Source of the DNA: Arenicellales bacterium
Lineage (GTDB): Bacteria > Pseudomonadota > Gammaproteobacteria > Arenicellales > JAHEKD01
Reading direction: 5' to 3'
Length of the DNA: 64,000 nt
NCBI GenBank assembly: GCA_028284225.1
Contig: JANQSD010000011.1
Location: 124,001 to 188,000 of the forward strand
The notes under the pieces are model-generated. The model searched no databases. It saw only the letters and a program-made list of their open reading frames with translations, and was not told the DNA's origin. A program made the position numbers and the translations under genes. Positions 40,336 to 49,921 of this stretch are shown one piece after another; the first letter of the stretch is position 1; each line of letters opens with the position of its first letter.

Positions 40336-40424
40336 CCGTCATTCTGGCGAAGGCCAGAATCTCCTAAACAGGTCTCCCATCAAGGAGATTCTGGACAATC
40401 CCTGCGGGATTTCCAGAATGACGG
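40336..40424. repeat. REP/MITE-like double inverted repeat between htpG and the DUF423 gene
   Basis: Outer arms CCGTCATTCTGG (40336-40347) and CCAGAATGACGG (40413-40424); inner arms CCAGAATCTCCT (40354-40365) and AGGAGATTCTGG (40383-40394), each a perfect 12-bp pair. CCGTCATTCTGG-type ends recur in intergenic repeats of many proteobacteria. It lies just after the htpG stop (40439, minus strand) and may also act as its transcript end. Confidence 0.75.
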
Positions 40425-40438
40425 TGAGTTTTTATCAG

Positions 40439-42334
40439 TCATAGATTCTCACTGAGGAGACTATTTACTCGTTTCACATAAGCGCTAGGGTCATTTAGTG
40501 GAGCTCCTTCACTTAGTGCTGCTTGGTCGTATAACACGTTGGCCCAATCTTCGACTTTATCGTTATTGTCTTTTAGGTTAACCAGAATCGGATGTTCGGC
40601 GTTGATCTCGAGTATGGGTTTGCTGTCTGGAGCATCTTGTCCCATCGCCTTAAGCAGCCGTTCCATGTTACCACCCAGATCATGTTCGTCAGCAACCAGA
40701 CAAGCAGGTGAATCAGTTAAACGTTGACTCAGGCGTACATCCTTGGCTTTATTTTCCAGGGCTTTTTTGAATTTCTCAATTAAATCGGAGAAATCCTTTT
40801 CCTGCTCTTTGGCTTTTTCTTTGGCCTCATCATCTTGAACATCATCCAAATCCGCACCTTTGGCGATTGATTTAAGCGATTTGCCATCGTATTCGTGCAA
40901 ATGTGCAACTAACCACTCATCGACTGGATCGCTGAGTAATAAGACTTCAGTATTGTTCTTTCTGAACAATTCCAGGTGTGGAGAATTTTTAGCTGCGGCA
41001 TGTGAATCTGCTGTTAAATAATAAATAGATTTTTGCGATTCCGGCATGCGGGAGGCGTAATCTTTTAATGAAACAGTTTGCTTTTCTTCGCCATCATTGG
41101 TTGTGGCAAACCGGAGTAAGTTTTGCAGCAATTCCTTGTTTTCAAAATCCTCTACCACGCCTTCTTTCATGACTCGGCCAAATTCATCCCAAAATTTCTG
41201 GTAATCGTCCGGTTTTTTCTCGGCCATTTTTTTCAGTTCATTAAGAACTTTCTTGACTGATGCACTTTTGATTTTTTGGATAGCCTGATTTTTCTGCAAA
41301 ATCTCGCGGGACACGTTTAAGGGCAAATCGCTTGCATCGACCAAACCGCGTACAAAGCGTAAGTACGAAGGCATTAAATTTTGAGTATCGTCCATGATAA
41401 AAACACGGCGCACATAGAGTTTTATACCGGTTTTTCGGTCCCGGTCCCACAAATCAAAGGGCGCTTTAGAGGGAATGAAAAATAAGGACGTGTATTGTTG
41501 TTTGCCCTCAACGTGGTTGTGAAGTACCGATAAAGGCTCATCAGAGTCATAAGTCATAGAGGTATAGAATTGATTATATTCCTCAGTCTTGATCTCTCGT
41601 TTGGCTCTTGCCCACAAGGCTGTGCCTTTATTTACGGTTTCCCACTCCAATTCAGCATCCTTGGGTTGGTCCTTATCATCTTCACCTTCATCTTCTGCTT
41701 TAGGCATGTAGATAGGCAGAGATATATGCTCCGAGTATTTTTGAATAATATTCTTAAGTCGATATTCGTTTAAAAACTCGTCTTCGGCTTTTTTCAGTTT
41801 AAGCGTGATAGTGGTACCGCGCTCTTTAATATCTGCTTTTTCTATGGAATATTCTCCCTGGCCGTCGGATGACCAGATTACGCCATTACTGGTGTCGTCA
41901 CCTGCTTTGCGAGTGGTTAATGCTACCTGTTCAGCCACCATAAATACGGAATAAAAGCCAACACCAAACTGGCCAATTAACTGTGCGTCTTTAGACTTTT
42001 CACCGGTAAGTGAGTCAAGAAATTGTTTAGTACCTGAGCGAGCTATAGTGCCGATATTTTCAACTACCTCGGCTTCATTCATGCCAACACCATTGTCTTT
42101 AACCACGATAGTTCTTTTCTTTTTATCAAAACTTACATGAACGGCCAATTCGTCGTCATCGCTTAACAATTCGGCATTAGTCAACGATTCATAACGCAAT
42201 TTATCGCAGGCGTCCGAAGCATTAGAGATCAACTCCCGCAGGAATATCTCTTTTTCGCTATATAGCGAATGAATCATTAACTTAAGTAGCTGATTAACTT
42301 CGGTTTGAAAACCGTGTGTTTTAGCTGCACTCAT
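40439..42334 (-). CDS. htpG: Chaperone protein HtpG (Hsp90)
   Basis: 631-residue bacterial Hsp90. GHKL ATPase motifs 'ELISNASDACDKLRYE', 'DNGVGMN' and 'QFGVGFYSVFMVAE', middle-domain 'FFIPSKAPFDLW' and 'GLVDASDLPLNVSREILQ', and a C-terminal dimerisation domain. An AGGAG site precedes the ATG. A sigma-32-like promoter lies 38 nt upstream. The gene stands alone and is divergent from the tRNA array. Confidence 0.98.
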   Translation of the reverse strand: MSAAKTHGFQTEVNQLLKLMIHSLYSEKEIFLRELISNASDACDKLRYESLTNAELLSDDDELAVHVSFDKKKRTIVVKDNGVGMNEAEVVENIGTIARSGTKQFLDSLTGEKSKDAQLIGQFGVGFYSVFMVAEQVALTTRKAGDDTSNGVIWSSDGQGEYSIEKADIKERGTTITLKLKKAEDEFLNEYRLKNIIQKYSEHISLPIYMPKAEDEGEDDKDQPKDAELEWETVNKGTALWARAKREIKTEEYNQFYTSMTYDSDEPLSVLHNHVEGKQQYTSLFFIPSKAPFDLWDRDRKTGIKLYVRRVFIMDDTQNLMPSYLRFVRGLVDASDLPLNVSREILQKNQAIQKIKSASVKKVLNELKKMAEKKPDDYQKFWDEFGRVMKEGVVEDFENKELLQNLLRFATTNDGEEKQTVSLKDYASRMPESQKSIYYLTADSHAAAKNSPHLELFRKNNTEVLLLSDPVDEWLVAHLHEYDGKSLKSIAKGADLDDVQDDEAKEKAKEQEKDFSDLIEKFKKALENKAKDVRLSQRLTDSPACLVADEHDLGGNMERLLKAMGQDAPDSKPILEINAEHPILVNLKDNNDKVEDWANVLYDQAALSEGAPLNDPSAYVKRVNSLLSENL

Positions 42335-42371
42335 TTAGGACTCCTAACATATTCAAATTTTAATGACAGTC

Positions 42372-42399
42372 ATGTGCGGATTAATATGTAAATTTCAAG
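42372..42399 (-). promoter_or_regulatory. Sigma-32-like heat-shock promoter of htpG
   Basis: On the minus strand CTTGAA (42399-42394), a 14-nt spacer and CCGCACAT (42379-42372). The -35 is consensus for RpoH; the -10 differs from CCCCATnT at two positions. Confidence 0.6.
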
Positions 42400-42413
42400 C
42401 ATTAATTGGTTCT

Positions 42414-42430
42414 GGGCCTCAGACAGGCCC
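42414..42430. repeat. Perfect hairpin between htpG and the tRNA promoter
   Basis: GGGCCT (42414-42419), 5-nt loop, AGGCCC (42425-42430). It has no T-run. It sits between the divergent htpG and tRNA promoters and may insulate them or bind a regulator. Confidence 0.35.
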
Positions 42431-42439
42431 AAATTATCA

Positions 42440-42468
42440 TTGACGATTAGCCCGACAAACCGTAACAT
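42440..42468 (+). promoter_or_regulatory. Sigma-70 promoter of the tRNA array
   Basis: TTGACG (42440-42445), 17-nt spacer, TAACAT (42463-42468), followed by a GC-rich discriminator (GCCGACCCGG) as in stringently controlled stable-RNA promoters. The tRNA-Pro gene starts 28 nt further on. Confidence 0.65.
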
Positions 42469-42496
42469 TGCCGACCCGGTTTAGTTTAACCGTGAA

Positions 42497-42573
<77 letters not shown>

Positions 42574-42600
42574 TTTGGGATTCCCAAATCGCCAGCTTGG

Positions 42601-42677
42601 GCGCCCGTAGCTCAACTGGATAGAGCAACGGCCTTCTAAGCCGTAGGTTACAGGTTCAAGTCCTGTCGGGCGTGCCA
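42601..42677 (+). tRNA. tRNA-Arg (TCT)
   Basis: 77 nt with encoded CCA. GCGCCCG/CGGGCGT acceptor, anticodon TCT in CTTCTAA, T-loop TTCAAGT. It lies 27 nt after tRNA-Pro. Confidence 0.97.
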
Positions 42678-42685
42678 GATTCAAT

Positions 42686-42762
42686 GGTGGGCGTAGCTCA
42701 GTTGGTAGAGCTCCGGATTGTGATTCCGGCGGTCGTGGGTTCGAGCCCCATCGTCCACCCCA
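42686..42762 (+). tRNA. tRNA-His (GTG)
   Basis: 77 nt counted from the extra G(-1), which opposes C73 as required for histidyl-tRNA identity. Acceptor GTGGGCG with CGTCCAC, anticodon GTG in TTGTGAT, CCA encoded. The MITE-like element begins 36 nt downstream. Confidence 0.97.
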
Positions 42763-42798
42763 TTCAACTGTTTTGCAGCCGTTGTGTTCTTTTTTATA

Positions 42799-43038
42799 AT
42801 CCTAGAATCTTCAGTTGAACTGGATTTTAGGCGTGGGTAAAATCTGCTGATGCAAGGCATGGGTTGTAGTAAGTAGTTGTTCTACTTGCAAAACCCATAA
42901 CGCCGCAGCAGCGGATTTTAATCCGCATGAAAGCCGGTAGCGCGTTCACTGACAAGATGAATGCATGAACGGTATAACTTACATTTGAATTCATACGTTT
43001 AAATGTACTTCAAAGCGATCAACTGATGAATCTAGGAT
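42799..43038 (+). mobile_element. MITE-like element, copy B (240 bp)
   Basis: Inverted relative to copy A at 37876-38115 and of identical length. Terminal repeats ATCCTAGAATCTTCAGTTGA (left) and, from the other strand, ATCCTAGATTCATCAGTTGA (right). The central stem ATGGGTT/AACCCAT with GTAGTT...CTAC matches the stem of copy A. There is no reading frame. It separates tRNA-His from tRNA-Leu. Confidence 0.8.
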
Positions 43039-43085
43039 AGTGGTGGCTCTAAGCCGAAAATATAGCTAGAATACGCGGTTTCCGT

Positions 43086-43170
<85 letters not shown>

Positions 43171-43208
43171 TAACGTCCATATACAACATCAAAGAGTATT
43201 TAAATAAT

Positions 43209-44510
43209 ATGCAGGTTTCAGTCGCCACTAATACAGGCCTTGAAAGGGAAATGACCGTCACGCTTCCGGCTCAGCAAATTGAGCAGGAGCTTAGTAAACG
43301 TTTGTCAAAACTTCGCAAAACTGCAAAATTACCCGGATTCAGGCCGGGAAAGATTCCTGCCAGTGTGATTGACAAAAAATTCGGTGCCGATGTATTGAAC
43401 GAAATCGCCGCAGAAATGATTAACCGTAGCTACCTGGAAGCGCTGACTGAACAAAAAATAGAGCCGGCCACGCGTCCTAAGATCGAACCCAAGGACATCG
43501 CCCGTGGTCAGGATATAGAATACACAGCAACCTTCGACGTATTTCCTACTGTCGAGCGTACCGACCTATCCGGTATCACCATCGAAAAACAGATTTGTGA
43601 AATTGCTGAAGAAGATATTGACAATACTATCAATACTATTCGTAAGCAGAGGTTAAACTGGAATGAAATTGACAGCCCAGCCGAACAAGGCAATCGAGTA
43701 ACCATTGATTTCAAAGGCACGGTTGATGGTGAAGTGTTTGAGGGCGGTGAAGCCAGTGATTATCCCGTAGTGATTGGCGAAGGCATGTTACTTAAAGATT
43801 TTGAAACCGGAATGGTAGGTATGAAAACAGGTGAAACCAAGCCTGTTGATGTGCCGTTTCCTGATGATTATCCGGCAGAAAACCTGGCCGGTAAAACCGC
43901 GCAGTTTGAAATAACTGTCAAGAAAACTGAACAATCCGAACTGCCGGAGGTAGATGAGGAATTTGTAAAATCCTTGGGCATCGAAGACGGGGTAGTGCAG
44001 AGTTTTCGTGATCAGGTTAAAGAGAACATGCAACGTGAAGTCAATAATCGAGTTCGTATGGCTGTTCGTGAGGATGTGTTCAAAGCGTTGTCTGAAAGTA
44101 ACGAAGTAGAGTTGCCGGGACAATTGGTCAATGATGAGGCCGATTTAATCCGCCAGGCTAATGCTGAGCAAGTGAAAAAACAGGGTCTTGATGAGTCACA
44201 AGTGAACATTAATGATGACGAAGTCAAGCAGGAAGCAGCTAAACGCGTTAAGCTCAGCATGATCGTGCGTGAGGTCATGAGTGCTAACGAAATTAAGCTT
44301 GACCGGGACATGCTTAGAAACAAATTGAATGATATGGCCCAAACTTATGAAGACAAGGATGCGTTTGTTAAATGGTATATGGAGGATCAGGGGCGGATGC
44401 AGCAACTCGAATCAACCGTGCTTGAGGAGGTTGTGGTAGAAAAATTACTCCAAACGGCAGAAGTGGTCGAAAAACAGGTTAGTTTTAGTGAACTTATGGA
44501 GCTTGATTAA
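43209..44510 (+). CDS. tig: Trigger factor
   Basis: 433-residue ribosome-bound chaperone and peptidyl-prolyl isomerase. The ribosome-docking signature is 'LPGFRPGKIP' near residue 44, the FKBP-type domain runs from about 150 to 245 ('GNRVTIDFKGTVDGEVFEGG'), and a helical C-terminal cradle follows. The start at 43209 is chosen because the frame upstream runs through tRNA-Leu. It heads the conserved tig-clpP-clpX-lon order and may share a transcript with tRNA-Leu. Confidence 0.97.
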   Translation: MQVSVATNTGLEREMTVTLPAQQIEQELSKRLSKLRKTAKLPGFRPGKIPASVIDKKFGADVLNEIAAEMINRSYLEALTEQKIEPATRPKIEPKDIARGQDIEYTATFDVFPTVERTDLSGITIEKQICEIAEEDIDNTINTIRKQRLNWNEIDSPAEQGNRVTIDFKGTVDGEVFEGGEASDYPVVIGEGMLLKDFETGMVGMKTGETKPVDVPFPDDYPAENLAGKTAQFEITVKKTEQSELPEVDEEFVKSLGIEDGVVQSFRDQVKENMQREVNNRVRMAVREDVFKALSESNEVELPGQLVNDEADLIRQANAEQVKKQGLDESQVNINDDEVKQEAAKRVKLSMIVREVMSANEIKLDRDMLRNKLNDMAQTYEDKDAFVKWYMEDQGRMQQLESTVLEEVVVEKLLQTAEVVEKQVSFSELMELD

Positions 44511-44531
44511 GACTCAATATAGAGAGGATAC

Positions 44532-45170
44532 ATGAAGCAAAACAGTAAAAATTCTACGATTGATAATTTGGGCCTGGTGCCCATGGTTATCGAGACCACG
44601 GGGCGTGGTGAACGCGCCTTTGATATTTATTCACGCTTGCTTAAAGAACGTGTGATTTTTCTGGTTGGCCCAGTTGAAGACAATATGGCTAATCTGGTAG
44701 TTGCCCAATTGTTGTTTTTGGAGTCCGAGAACCCGGATAAAGATATTCATTTGTATATCAATAGCCCGGGTGGTGTAGTCAGCTCCGGTTTGGCTATTTA
44801 TGACACCATGCAGTTTATTAAGCCGGATGTGAGTACAGTGTGTATTGGCCAGGCTGCCAGTATGGGCGCTGTGCTGTTAACCGGTGGTGCAGCTAAAAAG
44901 CGTTTTGCGCTACCTAATTCGAAAATCATGATTCATCAACCTTTAGGCGGGTTTCAGGGTCAGGCCACGGATATTGATATTCATGCACGTGAAATTTTGC
45001 GTATGCGTGAGGAGTTAAATAATATTTTAGCCCGTCATACTGGCCAGGATGTTGAGAAAATCAAGCAAGATACAGAGAGAGATAATTTTCTAAACAGTAA
45101 TGAAGCGGTTGAATATGGTTTAGTTGATGAAGTGATAACACATCGTGCACAAGCTCCTAAGGCAGGTTAA
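44532..45170 (+). CDS. clpP: ATP-dependent Clp protease proteolytic subunit
   Basis: 212-residue serine protease forming the 14-mer chamber used by ClpX (and ClpA if present). The catalytic Ser is in '[11 protein letters not shown]', His in 'IMIHQPLGG', and the Asp lies in the following '[20 protein letters not shown]' region. Twenty-one nucleotides after tig with GAGAGGA as binding site, so probably co-transcribed. Confidence 0.98.
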   Translation: MKQNSKNSTIDNLGLVPMVIETTGRGERAFDIYSRLLKERVIFLVGPVEDNMANLVVAQLLFLESENPDKDIHLYINSPGGVVSSGLAIYDTMQFIKPDVSTVCIGQAASMGAVLLTGGAAKKRFALPNSKIMIHQPLGGFQGQATDIDIHAREILRMREELNNILARHTGQDVEKIKQDTERDNFLNSNEAVEYGLVDEVITHRAQAPKAG

Positions 45171-45250
45171 GAGCGAAAAAACTTGCAATCTAGGCTAAAA
45201 CATTGCATCTTTACACTAGCGTAGACATATAGACACGACCAGGGACGACC

Positions 45251-46522
45251 ATGGCAGACGACAAGCAGGACGATAAAGGCGAAAAGCTTTTATATTGTTC
45301 ATTTTGCGGCAAAAGTCAGCATGAAGTAAATAAACTGATTGCCGGCCCGTCGGTATTTATCTGTGATGAATGCGTAGATTTATGCCAGGATATTATTCAT
45401 ACCGAAGAAAAAGATGCGACAGCTAATCGCGACGGTAAATCTGACTTCCCAACACCGCAGGAGATCCACGAAAGTCTGAATCAATATGTGATCGGGCAGA
45501 TGAACGCGAAAAAGGTCTTGTCAGTTGCAGTCTATAACCACTACAAACGTATTCAAAGTGATGATCAAGCTTCTGACATTGACATTGCCAAGAGCAATAT
45601 ATTACTCATCGGGCCGACAGGCTCGGGGAAAACTTTGCTGGCAGAAACTTTGGCAAGACAGCTGAATGTACCATTTACTATTGCTGATGCGACAACATTG
45701 ACGGAAGCCGGTTATGTGGGTGAAGACGTTGAGAATATCATTCAAAAGTTACTGCAAAAATGTGACTATGATGTAGATAAAGCTCAAATGGGTATCGTCT
45801 ATATCGATGAAATCGATAAAATTTCTCGAAAAGCCGATAATCCATCTATCACCCGTGACGTATCTGGCGAAGGTGTGCAGCAAGCCTTGCTGAAATTGAT
45901 TGAGGGTACAGTCGCTTCAGTGCCGCCACAAGGCGGACGCAAACATCCACAGCAAGAATTTCTGCAAGTGGATACCCGAAATGTCCTTTTTATCTGTGGC
46001 GGAGCTTTTGCCGGGTTGGACAAAGTTATCCGTGAGCGTTCTGAGAAGAGCGGTATCGGATTTGGGGCTGACATCAAGAGTAAAGATCAGATCAAAAATA
46101 TCGGTGATACTTTACGTACTTTAGAGCCGGAAGATTTGATTAAATATGGTCTGATCCCTGAATTTGTTGGACGTCTGCCGGTTGTTGCAACGCTGGAAGA
46201 GCTGGATGAAGATTCTCTAGTACAAATTCTTGTTGAGCCCAAAAATGCCCTGGTTAAACAATATCAGAAGTTGATGCACTACGAGGGTGTCGAGCTTGAG
46301 ATTCGAGAAGATGCGTTAGCAGCTGTGGCCCAAAAAGCGATGAAACGCAAAACCGGTGCCCGGGGATTGCGTTCTATATTAGAAAATGCTTTGTTATCAA
46401 CCATGTACGAACTGCCTTCGATGGAAGGCGTGAAGAAAGTGATTGTTGATGCCGGTGTGATCAACGAGGGTTCCAGGCCGTTGTTTATTCTTGAAGATAA
46501 ACAAAAGAAGGCGGCTTCTTGA
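45251..46522 (+). CDS. clpX: Clp protease ATP-binding subunit ClpX
   Basis: 423-residue AAA+ unfoldase. The N-terminal zinc domain has Cys16, Cys19, Cys38 and Cys41; Walker A is 'GPTGSGKT', Walker B 'VYIDEIDKI', and the IGF-type loop needed for docking ClpP is in the segment '[13 protein letters not shown]'. It follows clpP after 80 nt. Confidence 0.98.
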   Translation: MADDKQDDKGEKLLYCSFCGKSQHEVNKLIAGPSVFICDECVDLCQDIIHTEEKDATANRDGKSDFPTPQEIHESLNQYVIGQMNAKKVLSVAVYNHYKRIQSDDQASDIDIAKSNILLIGPTGSGKTLLAETLARQLNVPFTIADATTLTEAGYVGEDVENIIQKLLQKCDYDVDKAQMGIVYIDEIDKISRKADNPSITRDVSGEGVQQALLKLIEGTVASVPPQGGRKHPQQEFLQVDTRNVLFICGGAFAGLDKVIRERSEKSGIGFGADIKSKDQIKNIGDTLRTLEPEDLIKYGLIPEFVGRLPVVATLEELDEDSLVQILVEPKNALVKQYQKLMHYEGVELEIREDALAAVAQKAMKRKTGARGLRSILENALLSTMYELPSMEGVKKVIVDAGVINEGSRPLFILEDKQKKAAS

Positions 46523-46599
46523 TCTAAGTTCCATATATTTAAAATACCCGTTATCAGTTTTAAACTTCCAAATTCTTTATTTTTATATCTAATTATAGA

Positions 46600-46627
46600 T
46601 TGAGATATCATTTATTTAGCCCCATAT
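46600..46627 (+). promoter_or_regulatory. Sigma-32-like heat-shock promoter of lon
   Basis: TTGAGA (46600-46605), 14-nt spacer, CCCCATAT (46620-46627), a full match to the RpoH -10 consensus CCCCATnT. It lies 46 nt before the lon start. Confidence 0.75.
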
Positions 46628-46673
46628 TAGAACCTAATGTTACAGGGCGTTTGCCCAGATAGTCAGGAGTTTT

Positions 46674-49097
46674 ATGAGCAGTCAGTCGAAAGACTTATTA
46701 AATGATCTTTATCCAGTATTGCCTTTACGAGATGTAGTGGTTTTCCCACATATGGTCATTCCATTATTCGTTGGTCGTGACAAGTCGGTTAAGGCCTTGG
46801 AAAAAGCTATGGACACCGGTAAACAGATTCTTTTGTTATCACAAGTTGACCCGGCAATTGAGCAGCCCAACACTCAGGATTTATATACAACGGGAACCAT
46901 AGCTAATGTTTTACAATTATTAAAACTACCCGACGGCACAGTAAAAGTTCTAGTTGAAGGTGAAGTACGTGCTGAGGTTGAAAGTTTTGTCGAAGACGCC
47001 GAATGTTTTATAGCCAAAACTATCATTCCGGCACCTGTATCGGTCGACAGTCAGGAAGAAGAGGTATTGATGCGTTCTGTTGTTACAGGATTTGATCAGT
47101 ACGCTAAACTCAATGCCAAGATTCCGCCGGAGATATTATCTTCTGTGTCTGCGATTGATGATCCGCATCGGCTTGCCGATACTATTGCTGCGCATCTGAC
47201 TTTAAAAGAACTGGAGGAAAAGCAAAAAATTCTTCAGATGAATGATGTGCGTGAGCGCCTGGAGTATATCCTCGGCATTATGGAGTCGGAAATTGATTTA
47301 CTGCAAGTAGAAAAACGTATCCGTGGCCGAGTTAAAAAGCAGATGGAAAAAAGCCAACGCGAGTACTATTTGAATGAACAGATGAAAGCGATTCAAAAAG
47401 AATTAGGTGAAATGGAGGATGTACCTAATGAAGTCGATGAGTTGGCACAAAAAATTGAAGAATCCGGCATGTCTAAAGAGGCGAGAGAAAAGGCCGATGC
47501 TGAACTAAAAAAATTAAAAATGATGTCTCCCATGTCGGCTGAGGCTACAGTTGTACGCAATTATATTGACTGGCTTGTGTCGGTCCCCTGGAAGAAAAAG
47601 TCTGCCATCCGCAAAGACATAACGGCGGCAGAAAAAGTATTGGATGAAGACCACTACGGTCTAGAAAAGGTTAAAGAACGAATCATTGAATATTTGGCCG
47701 TTCAACAACGAGCCAAAAAACTCAAAGGCCCAATCCTGTGCCTGGTTGGACCACCTGGGGTAGGTAAAACCTCGCTGGGTCAATCCATTGCCAGGGCCAC
47801 AAATCGAAAATTTATTCGAGTTGCACTAGGTGGCGTGCGCGATGAAGCTGAAATAAGAGGGCACCGGCGTACCTATATCGGTTCCATGCCTGGCAAAGTT
47901 ATTCAGAGTTTAAGCAAGGTTAAAACCCGAAATCCATTATTCATGCTGGATGAAGTCGACAAAATGTCGATGGATTTTCGTGGTGACCCGTCATCAGCAT
48001 TGCTGGAAGTGCTGGACCCTGAACAGAACAACAGCTTTGCTGATCACTATCTGGAAGTGGATTATGATCTGTCTGACGTGATGTTCATTGCGACAGCGAA
48101 TACTTTAAACATTCCGCCGCCGTTATTGGATCGAATGGAAGTCATTCGGTTATCGGGTTACACGGAAGATGAAAAGCTGAATATTGCCAAACAATATCTA
48201 TTAAACAAGCAGATTCAAAATAACGGTCTTAAAGATAATGAAGTTAAAATTTCCGATGCCGCAATTTTAGATATCGTTCGCTATTATACGCGTGAAGCCG
48301 GTGTTAGAAATTTGGAGCGCGAGATTGCAAAAATTTGTCGCAAAGTTGTCAAACAATTATTGAAAAATAAGAAAAAGAAAAGCTATCAGGTTACACCAGA
48401 AAATCTAGCTGATTATTTAGGAGTACGGCGACATCGTTATGGTATTGCGGAAACTGAAAACCAGATTGGACAGGTCACGGGCTTGGCCTGGACTGAGGTC
48501 GGTGGTGAATTATTGACCATTGAAGCAGCTAAAGTCGCCGGTAAGGGCAAGCAGAGTTATACCGGTAAGTTGGGTGAAGTAATGCAGGAGTCCATTCAGG
48601 CGGCCATGACAGTTGTGCGTAGTCGTAGTGATATGTTAGGCATTGCAGAAGATTTTTATCAAAAATTCGATTTGCATGTACATGTGCCTGAGGGTGCCAC
48701 GCCTAAAGATGGTCCCAGCGCAGGAATTGGTATGTGTACAGCGATTGTTTCATCATTGACTGAAATACCGGTTAAATCCTCCATCGCCATGACCGGCGAG
48801 ATAACCTTGCGCGGAGAGGTATTGCCAATCGGGGGGTTAAAGGAGAAGTTACTTGCTGCCCACCGGGGAGGGATTAAAACTGTATTAATACCGGATCAAA
48901 ACCAGGAAGAGCTAAAGGAAATCCCGGAAAACGTCAAAGCAGGGCTTGAAATTATACCGGTAAAGTGGATTGACGAAGTATTGGAACTGGCGCTTGAGTA
49001 TTCGCCATCAACTCAAACCATTGGCAGAAAAGCCAAGAGCACCAAAAAGTCGTCTAAAACGTCTAAAAGTCAGGCACCAACACCGGCAAGGCATTAA
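46674..49097 (+). CDS. lon: Lon protease
   Basis: 807-residue LonA-type AAA+ protease for misfolded and regulatory proteins. N-terminal LAN domain ('[20 protein letters not shown]'), coiled-coil stalk (about 190-280), Walker A '[15 protein letters not shown]' near 360, and the protease domain with catalytic Ser in '[11 protein letters not shown]' and Lys in '[14 protein letters not shown]'. The Lys/Ser/Thr-rich tail is short. Its own sigma-32-type promoter precedes it. Confidence 0.98.
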   Translation: MSSQSKDLLNDLYPVLPLRDVVVFPHMVIPLFVGRDKSVKALEKAMDTGKQILLLSQVDPAIEQPNTQDLYTTGTIANVLQLLKLPDGTVKVLVEGEVRAEVESFVEDAECFIAKTIIPAPVSVDSQEEEVLMRSVVTGFDQYAKLNAKIPPEILSSVSAIDDPHRLADTIAAHLTLKELEEKQKILQMNDVRERLEYILGIMESEIDLLQVEKRIRGRVKKQMEKSQREYYLNEQMKAIQKELGEMEDVPNEVDELAQKIEESGMSKEAREKADAELKKLKMMSPMSAEATVVRNYIDWLVSVPWKKKSAIRKDITAAEKVLDEDHYGLEKVKERIIEYLAVQQRAKKLKGPILCLVGPPGVGKTSLGQSIARATNRKFIRVALGGVRDEAEIRGHRRTYIGSMPGKVIQSLSKVKTRNPLFMLDEVDKMSMDFRGDPSSALLEVLDPEQNNSFADHYLEVDYDLSDVMFIATANTLNIPPPLLDRMEVIRLSGYTEDEKLNIAKQYLLNKQIQNNGLKDNEVKISDAAILDIVRYYTREAGVRNLEREIAKICRKVVKQLLKNKKKKSYQVTPENLADYLGVRRHRYGIAETENQIGQVTGLAWTEVGGELLTIEAAKVAGKGKQSYTGKLGEVMQESIQAAMTVVRSRSDMLGIAEDFYQKFDLHVHVPEGATPKDGPSAGIGMCTAIVSSLTEIPVKSSIAMTGEITLRGEVLPIGGLKEKLLAAHRGGIKTVLIPDQNQEELKEIPENVKAGLEIIPVKWIDEVLELALEYSPSTQTIGRKAKSTKKSSKTSKSQAPTPARH

Positions 49098-49104
49098 TAC
49101 CAGA

Positions 49105-49145
49105 GATGTTCTCACTTAGGCAGTAACGGCTGGCGTGAGAACATC
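49105..49145. repeat. Inverted repeat downstream of lon
   Basis: GATGTTCTCAC (49105-49115) and GTGAGAACATC (49135-49145), perfect 11 bp with a 19-nt loop and no T-run. Read on the minus strand it contains GTTCTCAC, six bases, CGTTACTG; the same pair with a seven-base gap occurs at 52743, upstream of rsmJ. It may be a repeat element that also ends the lon transcript. Confidence 0.55.
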
Positions 49146-49273
49146 CCTTAAGAATTAGCAAAAATTAATGATTTAAAGTTATTTCTAGAATAATTTTGAT
49201 TTCATGATGAAGCTATTAGTAAAAACAATCGATTAACTTAACTTTTTAAATCGGCACTTTATTTTTCTACTAC

Positions 49274-49360
49274 TTAGTGTTGCGTAACTCTACAGAGTGC
49301 TGCCTTGACACGGTTGCGAGCAAGTTGGTATAACGATGCTGCGTCGCGCAGCGACACTAA
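49274..49360. other. Structured region upstream of hupB
   Basis: TTAGTGT (49274-49280) pairs with ACACTAA (49354-49360), and inside it GCTGCG-TCG-CGCAGC (49338-49352) forms a tight hairpin in the leader. The rest of the 305-nt lon-hupB gap (49146-49273) is AT-rich and shows nothing else. Confidence 0.4.
49305..49334 (+). promoter_or_regulatory. Sigma-70 promoter of hupB
   Basis: TTGACA (49305-49310), 18-nt spacer, TATAAC (49329-49334). The leader then carries the GCTGCG/CGCAGC hairpin. Confidence 0.7.
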
Positions 49361-49402
49361 AAGTATCCTAAATCGTAAATAAACAAACAGAGGAATATCC
49401 TT

Positions 49403-49675
49403 GTGAATAAATCTGAACTCATAGATTGCATAGCTGATAAAGCTGATATCTCAAAGGCCGACGCGGGAAGAGCACTTGATGCTGCCGTAGATTGCATCAC
49501 TGCAGCGCTTAAAAAGGGAGATAGCGTAGGTGTAGTAGGCTTTGGAACGTTTTCGGTAAGTCACCGTGCCGCCCGTATGGGTCGCAATCCGCAAACAGGA
49601 CAGCAAATACAAATTTCAGCCTCAAATGTACCTAAATTTAAGGCTGGAAAAGCACTTAAGGATGCCGTAAACTAG
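49403..49675 (+). CDS. hupB: DNA-binding protein HU-beta
   Basis: 90-residue histone-like nucleoid protein. '[20 protein letters not shown]' at the start, '[21 protein letters not shown]' with the DNA-bending arm, and '[14 protein letters not shown]' at the end are diagnostic. GTG start with AGAGGA upstream. The stop is only 13 nt before tRNA-Val, so hupB and the two tRNAs probably share transcription from the promoter at 49305. Confidence 0.98.
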   Translation: MNKSELIDCIADKADISKADAGRALDAAVDCITAALKKGDSVGVVGFGTFSVSHRAARMGRNPQTGQQIQISASNVPKFKAGKALKDAVN

Positions 49676-49688
49676 CGCCTCCTCGCGG

Positions 49689-49764
49689 GGGTGCTTAGCT
49701 CAGCTGGGAGAGCGACGGCCTTACAAGCCGTAGGTCGCAGGTTCGATCCCTGCAGCACCCACCA
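49689..49764 (+). tRNA. tRNA-Val (TAC)
   Basis: 76 nt with encoded CCA. GGGTGCT/AGCACCC acceptor, anticodon TAC in CTTACAA, T-loop TTCGATC. Confidence 0.97.
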
Positions 49765-49773
49765 GAGTTTTCC

Positions 49774-49850
49774 GGAGCGGTAGTTCAGTTGGTTAGAATA
49801 CCGGCCTGTCACGCCGGGGGTCGCGGGTTCGAGTCCCGTCCGCTCCGCCA
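49774..49850 (+). tRNA. tRNA-Asp (GTC)
   Basis: 77 nt with encoded CCA. GGAGCGG/CCGCTCC acceptor, anticodon GTC in CTGTCAC. Nine bases after tRNA-Val; a terminator follows. Confidence 0.97.
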
Positions 49851-49880
49851 TTGAGAAAACTCCGTAGGTTGAGATACCCA

Positions 49881-49910
49881 GGCGGGGAGTAATCCTCGCC
49901 ATTTTTATTT
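49881..49910 (+). terminator. Terminator of the hupB-tRNA-Val-tRNA-Asp unit
   Basis: GGCGGGGA (49881-49888), loop GTAA, TCCTCGCC (49893-49900; one G-T pair), then ATTTTTATTT. It ends 11 nt before the ppiD start, so ppiD needs its own signal within or across it. Confidence 0.85.
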
Positions 49911-49921
49911 GTGAAACCGTT

